Shown one piece after another: positions 36,174 to 45,784 of a stretch of DNA of 64,000 bases. The position numbers and the translations under genes are program-made. The DNA is taken from the NCBI GenBank assembly GCA_050299695.1, contig JBNKWI010000001.1, positions 68,781 through 132,780 on the forward strand, given 5' to 3'. A model generated the notes under the pieces. It saw only the letters and a program-made list of their open reading frames with translations. It was not told the DNA's origin and did not search any database. Source of the stretch: Ovoidimarina sp050299695. GTDB lineage: Bacteria; Pseudomonadota; Alphaproteobacteria; Rhodobacterales; Rhodobacteraceae. Position 1 is the stretch's first letter. The number at the start of each line of letters is the position of its first letter.

Positions 36174-36788
36174 ATGGACAGCGCCCAGGTCATCACCGCT
36201 TTCGTGACGCTTTTCGTGGTGCTGGACCCGGTCGGGCTCGCGCCCCTGTTCGTCGCACTCACGGCGGGGGCCGATGGGCAGCACCGGCGGGCAGTGGCGG
36301 TGCGGGCCTGCCTGATCGGCGCGGGGATCCTGACGCTGTTCGGGCTCGCGGGCGAGGCGGTTCTGGGTTTCGTCGGGATCTCGATGCCGGCGTTCCGGAT
36401 CGCCGGCGGGATCCTGTTGTTCCTGACCGCGCTCGACATGCTGTTCGAGCGCCGCACCAAGCGCCGGAGCGACCAGCAGCCGCGCGCCGAGGACCCTTCG
36501 GTCTTCCCGCTCGCCACGCCGCTCATCGCCGGGCCTGGCGCGATCGCGACGATGATCCTGCTGACGACGCAGGAGGGCGGCGACTGGGCGCGGGTGGCGA
36601 TGATCCATGGGGTGATGCTGGCGGTGATCGTCGTCGGGCTCCTCTTCATGCTGGCCGCCGGCGCGATCGAGCGGCTCCTGGGGCCCACGGGGATCAACGT
36701 GGTGACCCGGCTCCTCGGTATGCTCTTGGCCGCGCTCTCGGTGCAGTTCGTGCTCGACGGGATCCAGGCCTACGGGTTCGGGCCCTGA
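36174..36788 (+). CDS. MarC-family integral membrane protein
   Basis: A 204-residue protein with six hydrophobic segments; MarC signatures are LDPVGLAPLFVAL near the N-terminus, GGILLFLTALDMLF in the middle and FPLATPLIAGPGAIATMIL. The family was named after the mar locus but its role is unknown. Lies between the GntR and aspartic protease genes on the same strand. Confidence 0.93.
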   Translation: MDSAQVITAFVTLFVVLDPVGLAPLFVALTAGADGQHRRAVAVRACLIGAGILTLFGLAGEAVLGFVGISMPAFRIAGGILLFLTALDMLFERRTKRRSDQQPRAEDPSVFPLATPLIAGPGAIATMILLTTQEGGDWARVAMIHGVMLAVIVVGLLFMLAAGAIERLLGPTGINVVTRLLGMLLAALSVQFVLDGIQAYGFGP

Positions 36789-36826
36789 GGCTTTGCAGTC
36801 CGCGATGCCGCCCCTATCTTCTTCCC

Positions 36827-37408
36827 ATGACCGGTGACCAGATTGCCCGCCTCGCCTATCTCGTGCTCCTCGGCGTCGCCGTGGGCGGCTGGCTGGCGGT
36901 CGATCTCCGGAACCGGCTCGGGCCGACGCTGAGAAACCTCCTGTCCTGGTGCCTGATCTTCCTCGGCACGATCGCGGGCTACGGGCTCTGGGAGGATGTG
37001 CGCGACCAGCTCGCGCCCAGGCAGATGGTGGTTGCGGGGGGCGCGCGGGTGGAGATCCCGCGCGGGTTCGACGGGCATTACCACGTGACGCTCGAGGCGA
37101 ACGGCGTGCCGGTGGATTTCGTCGTCGATACCGGCGCGACCGATATCGTGCTCACCCATGCCGATGCCGCGCGGATCGGCATCGACACCGCGCGGCTGGC
37201 CTATATCGGCCGGGCCGACACCGCGAACGGCCAGGTCCGCACCGCGCCGGCGGTGATCGGCGCGCTCGCGCTCGGCGGGCAGACCGACCGCAACGTGAAG
37301 GCGGTGGTGAACGAGGGCGACATGGAGGGCTCGCTCCTCGGGATGCGCTACCTGCAGCGGTTCTCGCGGCTCGAGATTTCCGGCAACCGGATGATCCTGG
37401 AACGCTGA
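36827..37408 (+). CDS. Retropepsin-like (clan AA) aspartic protease, TIGR02281-type
   Basis: A 193-residue membrane-anchored protease with two N-terminal transmembrane helices (residues 5-25 and 38-55) and a retropepsin-like domain whose active site is VDTGATDIVL (DTG), followed by YIGRADTANGQ and GSLLGMRYLQRFSRLEI. Such proteins probably work as homodimers in the periplasm. ATG at 36827. Confidence 0.88.
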   Translation: MTGDQIARLAYLVLLGVAVGGWLAVDLRNRLGPTLRNLLSWCLIFLGTIAGYGLWEDVRDQLAPRQMVVAGGARVEIPRGFDGHYHVTLEANGVPVDFVVDTGATDIVLTHADAARIGIDTARLAYIGRADTANGQVRTAPAVIGALALGGQTDRNVKAVVNEGDMEGSLLGMRYLQRFSRLEISGNRMILER

Positions 37409-37487
37409 CGCCGCCGACGGGCGCGGCATCGAACCCGGCACGGTCCAGCGGCTTCCCCGACGGCAGGTCGGGCCGCCTCCGGACGCG

Positions 37488-37514
37488 CGCAAATTCCTCG
37501 TGAAGGAATTTGCG
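37488..37514. terminator. Hairpin CGCAAATTCCT / AGGAATTTGCG in a convergent gap
   Basis: Perfect 11-bp arms with a 5-base loop, 80 bases after the aspartic protease stop and 55 bases before the EAL gene stop on the opposite strand. It may act as a bidirectional terminator although no T-run follows. It resembles a second hairpin at 57108-57134 (GCAAAATTCTTG arms). Confidence 0.6.
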
Positions 37515-37568
37515 AACCCTTTCCAGGAGATTTGGACCGGTGGCGCGGGAGGCGCCCCGGCCCCGGGC

Positions 37569-39146
37569 TCAGGCGGTCTTGCCGGCGGCGGACGGGCCGG
37601 GTTCCGGGCGCGCGCCGGGCACCGGCGCGTTGCGCGGCCGTTCGAGCTGCTTGCGGTATCCGTCGAGCCAGGCCTCGACATCGCTCGCGGGCATCGGCCG
37701 CGCCACACCGAAGCCCTGCAGGTGATCGCAGCCGAGCGAGCGCAGCACCCGGTGCTCGCCCGGCGTCTCGACCCCCTCGGCCAGGGTCTCGAGCCCCAGC
37801 TGGCGCGCCATGGTCAGGATCGCGCCCACGATCTTCTGCTGCTCCGGATCGGTGTCGAGCTGCGACACGAAGGAACGGTCGATCTTGATGCGGTTCACGG
37901 AGAACCGCTTGATATTGGTGATCGAGGCATGGCCGGTGCCGAAATCGTCGAGGTCGATGCGGCAGCCCAGCGCCGCGAAGGCGCGCAGGTTCTGCACGAT
38001 CGTGTCGTTCTCGGTCTGGGCGATCACGGTTTCCAGCACTTCCACGGTCAGCCGGTCGGGCGCGATGCCGAAGCGGTCGAACTCCCAGCGCACCTTCTCG
38101 ACCAGGGTCGGGTTGCGCAACTCGTCGCCGGAGAAGTTGATCGAGATCCCCGGCACCGGCACGCCCGCGGCCTCCCAGGCCCGGAACGCGGTGAGCGCCT
38201 GGTAGAGCATCACTTCGCCCAGCCGGCCCATCAGCCCCATGCTGGAGGCGGCCTCGAGGAACTCCGCCGGCGGCACGATGCCGCGATTCGCGTGCTCCCA
38301 GCGCGCCAGCACCTCGAACCCGGTGACCGCCCCGGTCAGGGTCGAGACCTGCGGCTGGAACCACGGCCGGATCTCCTCGCGCTCGATGGCGCCGGGCAGC
38401 TCGTCGTTCAGCACGATGCGCGCGCGGGCCCGGCGCTGGATGTCGGGCGCATAGGCGCGGAGCGTGCCGGCGCCATGGGTCAGCGCATCGGCCAGCGCAT
38501 CCTCGGCCGCCGCCAGCACCGCTTCGCCCGAGCGTTCCGGCGCGGTCTTGGCATTGCAGAACCCGACCGAGACCGAGACATGGATGCGCGCGGAATCGAC
38601 GATCACCGGGTATTCGATCTCGCGCTGGAGCCGCGCCGAGATCTGCACCAGCGATTCGAGATCGGCCTGGGCGCCGGGGCCGAGCACCACGGCAAAGCGC
38701 GGCCCCTCGAGCCGCACCACCGTGTCGAGCGCGCGCACCGCGGAGACGATCCGGCGCCCGCAGGCTTCCAGCACCGCGTCGATCGCCCGCGGGTCGAGCC
38801 GCTTGGCAAGCATGGGAAACTCGTCGAGACCGAGGACGATCGCCGCGGTCGAATGCATGCCCGTGGCCTGCGCCAGCGTCCGTTCCGCCGAGAGCACCGC
38901 AGCGATTCGCAGGGGCAGGCCGGTGGCGGGATCCGTGGACGCCCGCCCGAGCGGTGTCGCGGCGTAGAGGCCGGCCACGGCGAGCAGCGCGGGGAACATC
39001 AACGCCACGGCCACGAGCGCCATCTCGCCGCCGAGCCAGAACGCCGCGAGGGTCACCGCCGGCAGGAAAGCGAGCTGATGCGGCCCGAGCATGAGCGTCC
39101 GGAGCCGGCTCCGGAAAGCCTCGAATCTCGCTGCGCGCGCCGTCAT
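37569..39146 (-). CDS. EAL-domain c-di-GMP phosphodiesterase with degenerate GGDEF domain
   Basis: A 525-residue membrane protein: two N-terminal hydrophobic segments (about residues 20-65), a GGDEF-like domain in which the GG(D/E)EF motif is replaced by EGPRFAVVLG, and an EAL domain. The EAL active-site residues look complete: EVLARWEH, SINFSGDELRN, VEVLET, DLDDFGTGHAS, NRIKIDRSF, TLAEGVET and LQGFGVARP. So it is probably an active c-di-GMP hydrolase with an inactive (perhaps regulatory) GGDEF part. ATG 39146 chosen; a TTG at 39179 is possible. Confidence 0.92.
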   Translation of the reverse strand: MTARAARFEAFRSRLRTLMLGPHQLAFLPAVTLAAFWLGGEMALVAVALMFPALLAVAGLYAATPLGRASTDPATGLPLRIAAVLSAERTLAQATGMHSTAAIVLGLDEFPMLAKRLDPRAIDAVLEACGRRIVSAVRALDTVVRLEGPRFAVVLGPGAQADLESLVQISARLQREIEYPVIVDSARIHVSVSVGFCNAKTAPERSGEAVLAAAEDALADALTHGAGTLRAYAPDIQRRARARIVLNDELPGAIEREEIRPWFQPQVSTLTGAVTGFEVLARWEHANRGIVPPAEFLEAASSMGLMGRLGEVMLYQALTAFRAWEAAGVPVPGISINFSGDELRNPTLVEKVRWEFDRFGIAPDRLTVEVLETVIAQTENDTIVQNLRAFAALGCRIDLDDFGTGHASITNIKRFSVNRIKIDRSFVSQLDTDPEQQKIVGAILTMARQLGLETLAEGVETPGEHRVLRSLGCDHLQGFGVARPMPASDVEAWLDGYRKQLERPRNAPVPGARPEPGPSAAGKTA

Positions 39147-39265
39147 GGCCAGCCCTTTGTCGCCCCATCCGACCGGCAAGGGCCGATCCGGGAGCGACCC
39201 TAGGAACCGCGCCTCATCATTAGGTTAATTCGGCCCGGCCCGAGGCCCGGCAGATGCAGAGATTT

Positions 39266-40138
39266 TTAGGGACCCGGGTCCGGATCGGCCGCTTCGGGCG
39301 CCAGAGCGGCGAAATCGAAGAGCTTCGGGTCGAGCAGGTGCGACGGTCGGACATTGGTGAGCGACCGGAACAGCACCTGGCGCCGCCCCGGCCGGTTCTT
39401 CTCCCAACCGTCGAGCATCGCCTTGACCTGCTGGCGCTGGAGCCCGTCCTGCGAGCCGCAGAGGTCGCAGGGGATGATCGGGTAATTCATCGCCCGGGCG
39501 AAACGCTCGCAATCCTCCTCCGCCACATGGGCGAGCGGGCGGCAGACCAGAAGGTCGCCGTCCTCGTTCAGGAGCTTCGGTGGCATCGTCGCGAGGCGGC
39601 CGCCGTGGAACAGGTTCATGAAGAAGGTCTCGAGGATGTCGTCGCGGTGATGGCCGAGGACGACCGCCGAGCAACCCTCCTCGCGGGCGATCCGGTAGAG
39701 ATTGCCGCGCCGGAGCCGCGAGCAGAGCGCGCAATAGGTGCGGCCCGCCGGCACCTTGTCGGTGACGATGGAATAGGTGTCCTGATACTCGATCCGGTGC
39801 GGCACGCCCATCTTCGTGAGGAATTCGGGCAGGACATTCGCCGGGAAGCCCGGCTGGCCCTGGTCGAGATTGCAGGCGAGGAGCTCCACCGGCAGGAGCC
39901 CGCGCCATTTGAGCTCGTGGAGCGCGGCGAGGAGCGTGTAGCTGTCCTTGCCGCCCGAGAGGCAGACCAGCCACTTGTCGGCCCGCTCCCCTGCCCGTTC
40001 CTGGCCGCGCGGCACCATGCCATATTCCTCGATCGCCTCGCGCACCTGCCGCACGATGCGCTTCCGGAGCTTGCGGAACTCGGTGGTCTTCGGCGCGCCG
40101 TGGAACAGCGGGTGGATATCGTCGGTGTCGTCGAGCAT
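39266..40138 (-). CDS. ttcA: tRNA 2-thiocytidine(32) synthetase TtcA
   Basis: A 290-residue PP-loop ATPase that thiolates cytidine 32 of tRNA. PP-loop motif CLSGGKDSYTLL (SGGKDS at residues 61-66), Fe-S cysteine pairs YCALCSRL and CDLCGSQDG. ATG at 40138. The C-terminal tail ADPDPGP is short. Diverges from nothing upstream: the next gene is the broken formylglycine-like gene on the same strand. Confidence 0.94.
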   Translation of the reverse strand: MLDDTDDIHPLFHGAPKTTEFRKLRKRIVRQVREAIEEYGMVPRGQERAGERADKWLVCLSGGKDSYTLLAALHELKWRGLLPVELLACNLDQGQPGFPANVLPEFLTKMGVPHRIEYQDTYSIVTDKVPAGRTYCALCSRLRRGNLYRIAREEGCSAVVLGHHRDDILETFFMNLFHGGRLATMPPKLLNEDGDLLVCRPLAHVAEEDCERFARAMNYPIIPCDLCGSQDGLQRQQVKAMLDGWEKNRPGRRQVLFRSLTNVRPSHLLDPKLFDFAALAPEAADPDPGP

Positions 40139-40213
40139 GGGCGCCGCTATGCCAGCAAACGCGGCCCGGATAAAGCGGTTCGCGCGGGCCGGGAGGCGGT
40201 TTCGCGCGAGGGG

Positions 40214-41206
40214 CTACTCGGCGCCAATCCGGTCAAGTTCCCGCACGACGCGAAAACCGCGATTGTCTCGCCTACGATCTTCGGTAGGACGAGTCCGTGC
40301 GGCAAGTCGAAGCCCGTCCATTGCGGTATTGTACGAGCCCCCTTTTGCGACTCGCCGGCATGAACGTTGCGCCTTCGCGTTGGCCAGATAGACGCTGTCG
40401 GTAGGCAATCCCAAGTGCGCTTCAGACCAGCAAGAGAGCGTCAGTTCAGCGACGTTGCCCGACATGTGCCGCAGGCCCTAAGTGTTCGCGGCGTCTAGGT
40501 CCTCAACGGGCACCGGTTTCCATCTGTTGGTAAGATCGGGCAGCCACGCACCCTGCCCACGCCCGCGCACATTTTCCGTTGCCGCGCGTGAGAAATTCGC
40601 CTGATCCGCCGTAAGCTCGTCGCCCTGCGCGAACCGGGTCTCGGTTCCGGCGCGGGCGGCGTATTCCCATTCCGCTTCCGTCGGCAGGCGGTAGACCTCC
40701 TCGCCGACCTGCGCGTTCAGCCAGGCCACGTACTCCAGCGCGTCGAGATAAGACACGTTGATCACCGGATGGTCGGGGCCCAGGGGCGCGTAGCCCGAGG
40801 GCATCAGCACGCGATGGTCGGGTACATGGGAGCATCCGCCGGCCTCGACGCAGGCCATCCATTCGGCATGAGTGGTCTCGTTCCGGGAGATGGCAAAGGG
40901 GATGTCCATCTCGACCCGGTGGCGGGGATGCTCACTCGGGATGATGTTGATCTCGTCCGGCCCGCGCACCCGTCCGGTCGCCTTTTCGCCGTGATAGTCG
41001 AAGGGGTTGCGGGATTCGCCCGGGATCGCGCCCATCATGAAGGCGCCGGGCGGCATGACGATCATTTCGGGGCAATGCGCGCAGCCCCGGAACTGCGCGA
41101 GCGGTTCAAGGGTGCCGGAATCGGCCTGGACGTCCGCGCTCTGCGCGGGGGCGGCCTGTGCCGCGAGGCATGTGACGGCGGCGAGTATGGCTCGAAAGGT
41201 TCTCAT
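40214..41206 (-). pseudogene. SUMF1 / formylglycine-generating-enzyme-family gene interrupted by an in-frame amber codon
   Basis: The frame from ATG 41206 encodes a signal peptide, IVMPPGAFMMGAIPGE, ETTHAEWMACVEAGG, HPVINVSYLDALEYVAWLNA and RLPTEAEWEYAARAGTETRF. A TAG at 40478-40480 follows DLDAANT, but the same frame continues GLRHMSGNVAEL...RVAKGGSYNTAMDGLRLAAR...DNRGFRVV, the normal C-terminus of the family. The stop replaces the residue that is usually aromatic (ANxFGLxDMSGNVxE). The part after the stop has poorer codon use (more A/T) than the rest, consistent with decay. Sequencing error remains possible. Confidence 0.8.
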
Positions 41207-41371
41207 GCTCGACTGATTTCCTTTTGCCTCCGCCTTGCCGGCAAAAGCCGTGCGAATAAGGGGCGGCGATCGGGCGATACTGAGGCCAATTGGCTGCCGC
41301 GCAAGAAATTGTGGGGCATCGCGTTCCGGTGCATACTCCGCGGCATTTGTTGCGTGACAAGGAATTTCAAG

Positions 41372-42286
41372 ATGACCCTGTTCTTCAGCCGCCGTGCCTT
41401 CGATGCCAGAACCGGCCGGTTCACCCAGAATGCCGCCAGCCTCACCCGCTATGTCCGGGTCGGCACGCCCACGGGCGGGGTTTCGAAGGCCAATCTCCTG
41501 GAGGCCGGCGACTGGTTCGCGGCGGTGGAGGCGGAGGCGGAGACCGACGACGTGCTGATCTGGGTGCATGGGTTCAACACCTCGCAGGGGCGGATGCTGG
41601 AGCGGCAGCGGCAGCTGGCGCGGGATCTGAAGGCGCAGGGCTATCGCGGCGCGCTGGTGGGGTTCGACTGGCCGAGCGACGGGTTCACCCTGCGCTACCG
41701 GGCCGACCGCAACGATGCCAAGCGGGTGGCGCCGGCGCTGGTGACCGACGCGCTGATCCCCCTGCGCGCCCGGCGGCGCGGGCTCAGGGTGCATGTGCTC
41801 GCCCAGTCGATGGGGACCTACGTGGTGTTGCGCGGCTTTTCCGGGGTGGGCGACCAGCCGGGCGCGCCGCGCTGGTCGGCGGATCAGGTGCTGTTCACCG
41901 GGGGGGATGTGGATGCAGCGTGGCTCCAGAAGGGGGCCTGGGGCGGGCTGGTGATGGAGCGGCGGGCGCGGCGGCTGACGAACTACTACAACACCCAGGA
42001 TTCGGTGCTGGAGCTGTCGGGCGGGGTGATCAATTTCGGCAGCGAGCGGGCCGGGCGCGTCGGGCTGCCCAAGGCGCCGCCGGCGAACGCGGTGGATATC
42101 CGCTGCACCGAACGCTACCGCAAGATCGCGCCCGCGGGGCAGAACAACCTGTTCCTGTCGCATAACTGGTATTTCGAGGACCGGAACTTCCTCGCCGACG
42201 CGGTGAAGACACTCGCGGGGACGGCCGACGGCGCGATGCCCGACCGGCTCAATGTGTCGAACGGCGACCGGGCGCTCCGGCCGTGA
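41372..42286 (+). CDS. Alpha/beta-hydrolase fold protein (DUF900 family)
   Basis: A 304-residue protein resembling DUF900/COG4782 hydrolases: VLIWVHGFNTSQGRMLERQR near residue 60, GFDWPSDG, and the nucleophile region HVLAQSMGTYVVLRG (Gx-S-x-G with A-Q-S-M-G). ATG at 41372 with AAGGAA upstream. Substrate unknown. G-ending codons predominate. The 165 bases before it are shared divergently with the pseudogene. Confidence 0.85.
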   Translation: MTLFFSRRAFDARTGRFTQNAASLTRYVRVGTPTGGVSKANLLEAGDWFAAVEAEAETDDVLIWVHGFNTSQGRMLERQRQLARDLKAQGYRGALVGFDWPSDGFTLRYRADRNDAKRVAPALVTDALIPLRARRRGLRVHVLAQSMGTYVVLRGFSGVGDQPGAPRWSADQVLFTGGDVDAAWLQKGAWGGLVMERRARRLTNYYNTQDSVLELSGGVINFGSERAGRVGLPKAPPANAVDIRCTERYRKIAPAGQNNLFLSHNWYFEDRNFLADAVKTLAGTADGAMPDRLNVSNGDRALRP

Positions 42287-42415
42287 CGTCCGCGGAAACG
42301 TGATCGCGCCGGTGCCGGAGCGGCAACGGGGACAGGGGAAAACGGCTTGACCTTCACGCGTCCGGCCTGTTGAACCTGCCTGACTCTTGAACAGGCAACG
42401 GTGGCGGCGCCCGGC

Positions 42416-44257
42416 ATGGACGAACAGAACCGGAATCTCATTCTCGCAATGGCGCTGAGCGGCCTCGTCATCCTCGGATGGACGGTGCTGTTCCCGCCGC
42501 CGGAACCGGCCCCGCAGGACCCGAACGCGGCCACGACCCAGGCCGAGCCGGCCGCGGCGGGCCCGATCGCGGGCACCACGGGGCAGGCTGGCGCCGCGGC
42601 GCCGGGCACGGCGGACACCGGCGCGACCGCGCTGGCCGAGGCACCGCGGATCCCGATCGACACGCCGCGGCTCAAGGGCTCGATCTCGCTCCTCGGCGGG
42701 CGGATCGACACGCTGGCGCTCAAGGACTACCACACAGAGCTCGACCCGGCCTCGCCCAACGTCACGCTCCTGCGCCCCGAAGGCGGCGCGGAGGCCTATT
42801 ACGCGGTGTTCGGCTGGTCGCCCGGCGAGGGGCTCGCGGTCGACGACCTGCCCAATGCCGAGACCGAGTGGCAGGCGGCGGACGGCGCCGAACTGAGCCC
42901 GGGCAAGGACGTGACCCTGTCCTGGGACAATGGCAAGGGCCTGACCTTCACCCGGCGGATCTCGGTCGATGACGAGTTCATGTTCACGGTGACCCAGTCG
43001 GTCGCCAACGCCTCCGGCGCGCCGGTGAAGATGGCGCCCTACGGGGTGATCTCGCGCCACGGCGAGCCCGAGGGACTGAAGCGGCAGTTCATCATCCACG
43101 AGGGCGCGATCCGGCAGACCGGCGAGACGCTGGACGAGATCAAGTACAAGGACATGCGCGACGACCTGGAGCCCGATCCGCGCTGGGGCCCGGCGGCGGA
43201 TGTGGTGAAGGTCGCGGGCAATGGCTGGATCGGCTTTACCGACCACTACTGGATGACGACGCTGGTGCCGACCTCGGAGGAAAGCTTCCAGGCGGCGATC
43301 CAGTACGACAAGGCGCGCGACATCTACCGTACCACGGCGCTTCTCGACACGATGGAAGTGGCCGACGGGGCCAGCGCGACCGCGACCCAGCGGCTGTTCG
43401 CCGGCGCCAAGGAATGGGAGGCGATCCGCGACTACGAGGCGGGCGGCATCTACCGCTTCATCGATTCGATCGACTGGGGCTGGTTCTACTTCCTCACCAA
43501 GCCGATCTTCCGGGCGCTGCATTTCCTGCACGGGATGATCGGCAACATGGGCTGGTCGATCATGTGCCTGACCTTCGTGATCAAGGCGATCCTGCTGCCC
43601 CTGGCCTACAAGTCCTATGTCTCGATGGCGAAGATGAAGGAGCTTCAGCCCGAGATGGAGAAGCTCAAGGAGAAGGCCGGCGAGGACCGCCAGAAGCTCC
43701 AGCAGGAGATGATGGCGCTCTACAAGAAGGAGAAGGTGAACCCCGCCGCGGGCTGTCTGCCGATCCTCCTTCAGATCCCGATCTTCTTCTCGCTCTACAA
43801 GGTGATCAACGTCACCATCGAGCTGCGCCACGCGGGTTGGATCGGCTGGATCCACGACCTGTCGGCGCCCGATCCGTCGTCGCTGTTCAACCTCTGGGGG
43901 CTCCTGCCCTGGGCGGCGCCCGAGCATGGCTCGATCCTGGCGCTGGTCTTCATCGGCTTCCTGCCGCTGATGCTCGGGATCTCTATGTGGCTCCAGCAGA
44001 AGCTGAACCCGGCGCCGACCGACCCGGCGCAGGCGATGATCTTCGCCTGGATGCCCTGGGTCTTCATGTTCATGCTGGGCAAGTTCGCGTCGGGGCTGGT
44101 GCTGTACTGGATCACCAACAACACGCTGACCTTCATCCAGCAGTACTCGATCATGCGCAGCCACGGGGTGAAGCCCGACGTGTTCGGCAATATCGCCAAG
44201 AGCCTCAAGCGCGGCGGCGCGACCGCCGCGAACGCGGACAAGCCGCCGAAGAAATGA
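42416..44257 (+). CDS. yidC: Membrane protein insertase YidC
   Basis: A 613-residue insertase. N-terminal transmembrane helix (residues 8-26), a periplasmic beta-domain to about residue 370, then the five-helix insertase core with WFYFLTKPIFRALHFL, GNMGWSIMCLTFVIKAILLPL, GCLPILLQIPIFFSLYKV and LVLYWITNNTL. I chose ATG 42416 (MDEQNRNL), the family's usual start. The gene lies at the head of a chain yidC-MOSC-engB with 4-base overlaps; rnpA and rpmH, often upstream, are absent from this site. Confidence 0.96.
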   Translation: MDEQNRNLILAMALSGLVILGWTVLFPPPEPAPQDPNAATTQAEPAAAGPIAGTTGQAGAAAPGTADTGATALAEAPRIPIDTPRLKGSISLLGGRIDTLALKDYHTELDPASPNVTLLRPEGGAEAYYAVFGWSPGEGLAVDDLPNAETEWQAADGAELSPGKDVTLSWDNGKGLTFTRRISVDDEFMFTVTQSVANASGAPVKMAPYGVISRHGEPEGLKRQFIIHEGAIRQTGETLDEIKYKDMRDDLEPDPRWGPAADVVKVAGNGWIGFTDHYWMTTLVPTSEESFQAAIQYDKARDIYRTTALLDTMEVADGASATATQRLFAGAKEWEAIRDYEAGGIYRFIDSIDWGWFYFLTKPIFRALHFLHGMIGNMGWSIMCLTFVIKAILLPLAYKSYVSMAKMKELQPEMEKLKEKAGEDRQKLQQEMMALYKKEKVNPAAGCLPILLQIPIFFSLYKVINVTIELRHAGWIGWIHDLSAPDPSSLFNLWGLLPWAAPEHGSILALVFIGFLPLMLGISMWLQQKLNPAPTDPAQAMIFAWMPWVFMFMLGKFASGLVLYWITNNTLTFIQQYSIMRSHGVKPDVFGNIAKSLKRGGATAANADKPPKK

Positions 44258-45003
44258 GGGCCGCGCTCGCCCATGTCTTCCGGCATCCGGTGAAGTCGCT
44301 GGGCCGGGAGGAACTGGACACGGTGACGCTCGCGCCCGGCGCCTGGCTGCCGGGCGACCGGCTCTGGGCGGTGGCGCATGAGCGGGCGAAGCTCGAGGGC
44401 GGCGGCTGGGCGCGCTGCGTGAACTTCCTGCGCTGCACCCATGAGGCCGGGCTGATGGCGATCACCGCCCGGTTCGACGCGGCGGCCGGCGTGGTGGAGC
44501 TGGACCATCCGGTGGCGGGGCGTCATGCGCTGGCGCCCGAGGCGCCGGGGGCGTTCGAGGGGCTGCGGGACTGGCTGGCGCCGGTCTGGTCTTCTGACCT
44601 GCCCGCGCCCACCGGGATCCATGCCTATGCGGGCAGCCTGACCGACAATCCGAACCCCTGGCTCTCGCTCCACAACCTCGCCACCCACCGGGATGTGGAG
44701 GCGCGGGCGGGGCGCGACCTGTCGATCCACCGCTGGCGCGGCAATCTCTGGATCGAGGGGCTGGCGCCGTGGCAGGAATTCGACTGGATCGGGCGCGAGC
44801 TGCGGATCGGGGCGGTCGTGCTACGGGTCGAGGAACGGATCGGCCGCTGCAAGGCGACGGATGCCAATCCCGAGACCGGGGAGCGCGATATTGACATGCT
44901 GGCGGTGCTCCGGACTTGGGGCCACCAGGATTTCGGCGTCTTCGCCGAGGTCATCGAGGGCGGCGAGATCGCGCCGGGCGATCTGGTAAGCGTGCCGGCA
45001 TGA
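44254..45003 (+). CDS. MOSC domain-containing protein
   Basis: A 249-residue protein with an N-terminal MOSC_N-like beta-barrel (VFRHPVKSLGREEL) and a C-terminal MOSC domain containing the conserved cysteine in ERIGRCKATDANPETGERD, which in this superfamily relates to molybdenum cofactor sulfuration. Probably delivers sulfur to or binds a molybdenum-cofactor enzyme. ATGA overlaps with yidC and with engB. Confidence 0.9.
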   Translation: MRAALAHVFRHPVKSLGREELDTVTLAPGAWLPGDRLWAVAHERAKLEGGGWARCVNFLRCTHEAGLMAITARFDAAAGVVELDHPVAGRHALAPEAPGAFEGLRDWLAPVWSSDLPAPTGIHAYAGSLTDNPNPWLSLHNLATHRDVEARAGRDLSIHRWRGNLWIEGLAPWQEFDWIGRELRIGAVVLRVEERIGRCKATDANPETGERDIDMLAVLRTWGHQDFGVFAEVIEGGEIAPGDLVSVPA

Positions 45004-45650
45004 ACCTCACCTTCCCCGAGACCGAGGCGGACGAGGCCGCGCTGGCGGCGGGCCAGGCGTTGTTCCGGCAGCCGACCGACTTCCTCAAGGGCGTCGTGGC
45101 GATGGACGGGCTGCCGCCGGGCGACCGGCGGGAGATCTGCTTTGCCGGGCGGTCGAATGTGGGGAAATCCTCGCTGATCAACGCGCTGACCGGGCGGCGC
45201 GGGCTCGCGCGGGCTTCGAACACGCCGGGGCGGACGCAGGAGATCAACTTCTTCACCGGCGGCGGCGATGCGCATTACCTGGTCGACCTGCCGGGCTACG
45301 GCTTTGCCAAGGCGCCCGTGGCCGTGGTGGCGAGCTGGCAGCGGCTGATGAAGGCCTATCTCTCGGGCCGGCCGAACCTGCGCCGCGCCTTCGTGCTGAT
45401 CGACGCGCGGCACGGGGTGAAGCCGGTGGACGAGGAGATCCTGTCGCTCCTGGACACCTCGGCGGTGACCTTCCAGGCGGTGTTGACCAAAGCCGACAAG
45501 GTGAAGGAGAAGGACCGCGCCGCGGCGCTCGCCACCACGCGGGCGGCACTGGCGAAGCATCCGGCGGCCTTTCCCGAGCTGATCGTCACCTCGTCGGAGA
45601 CCGGGCAGGGGATCGACGTGCTGCGCGCGGTGATCGCGGGGCTGGCATAG
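45000..45650 (+). CDS. engB: GTP-binding protein EngB/YihA (ribosome biogenesis, division)
   Basis: A 216-residue GTPase with the expected G-boxes: G1 AGRSNVGKSSLIN at residues 49-61, G2 NTPGRTQEINFF, G3 VDLPGYGFA, G4 LTKADKVK and G5 SSETGQGI. Belongs to the TrmE-Era-EngA-YihA GTPases that support 50S assembly. ATG at 45000 overlaps the MOSC stop (ATGA). Confidence 0.95.
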   Translation: MNLTFPETEADEAALAAGQALFRQPTDFLKGVVAMDGLPPGDRREICFAGRSNVGKSSLINALTGRRGLARASNTPGRTQEINFFTGGGDAHYLVDLPGYGFAKAPVAVVASWQRLMKAYLSGRPNLRRAFVLIDARHGVKPVDEEILSLLDTSAVTFQAVLTKADKVKEKDRAAALATTRAALAKHPAAFPELIVTSSETGQGIDVLRAVIAGLA

Positions 45651-45651
45651 G

Positions 45652-45701
45652 GTTGCACCGCCTGCGGCGTCATGCGCTGGCGTTGCGCCGCCTGCGGCGT
45701 C
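45652..45701. repeat. Two 20-bp direct repeats, 30-base period
   Basis: GTTGCACCGCCTGCGGCGTC (45652-45671) and GTTGCGCCGCCTGCGGCGTC (45682-45701) differ at one base. Each holds the small palindrome CGCCTGCGGCG. They lie between engB and argB, just after the engB stop. Confidence 0.75.
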
Positions 45702-45784
45702 GCGGGCGGCAGCGGGCAGGGCCTCCGGTCTCGCGGGTTGCCGCCCCTGCCCCATGCCGGTAACACCGGGGCAGAGGAAACACC

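Noticed and set aside
40478..44164. A very long open frame (over 1200 codons) on the minus strand through yidC
   Set aside because: It is antisense to yidC, MOSC-adjacent sequence and the hydrolase gene; only its last part (from 41206) is the real formylglycine-like gene. Long antisense frames are common at this GC content.
45652..45701. Short CRISPR-like direct repeats
   Set aside because: Only two units, spacer of 10 bases, no cas genes.
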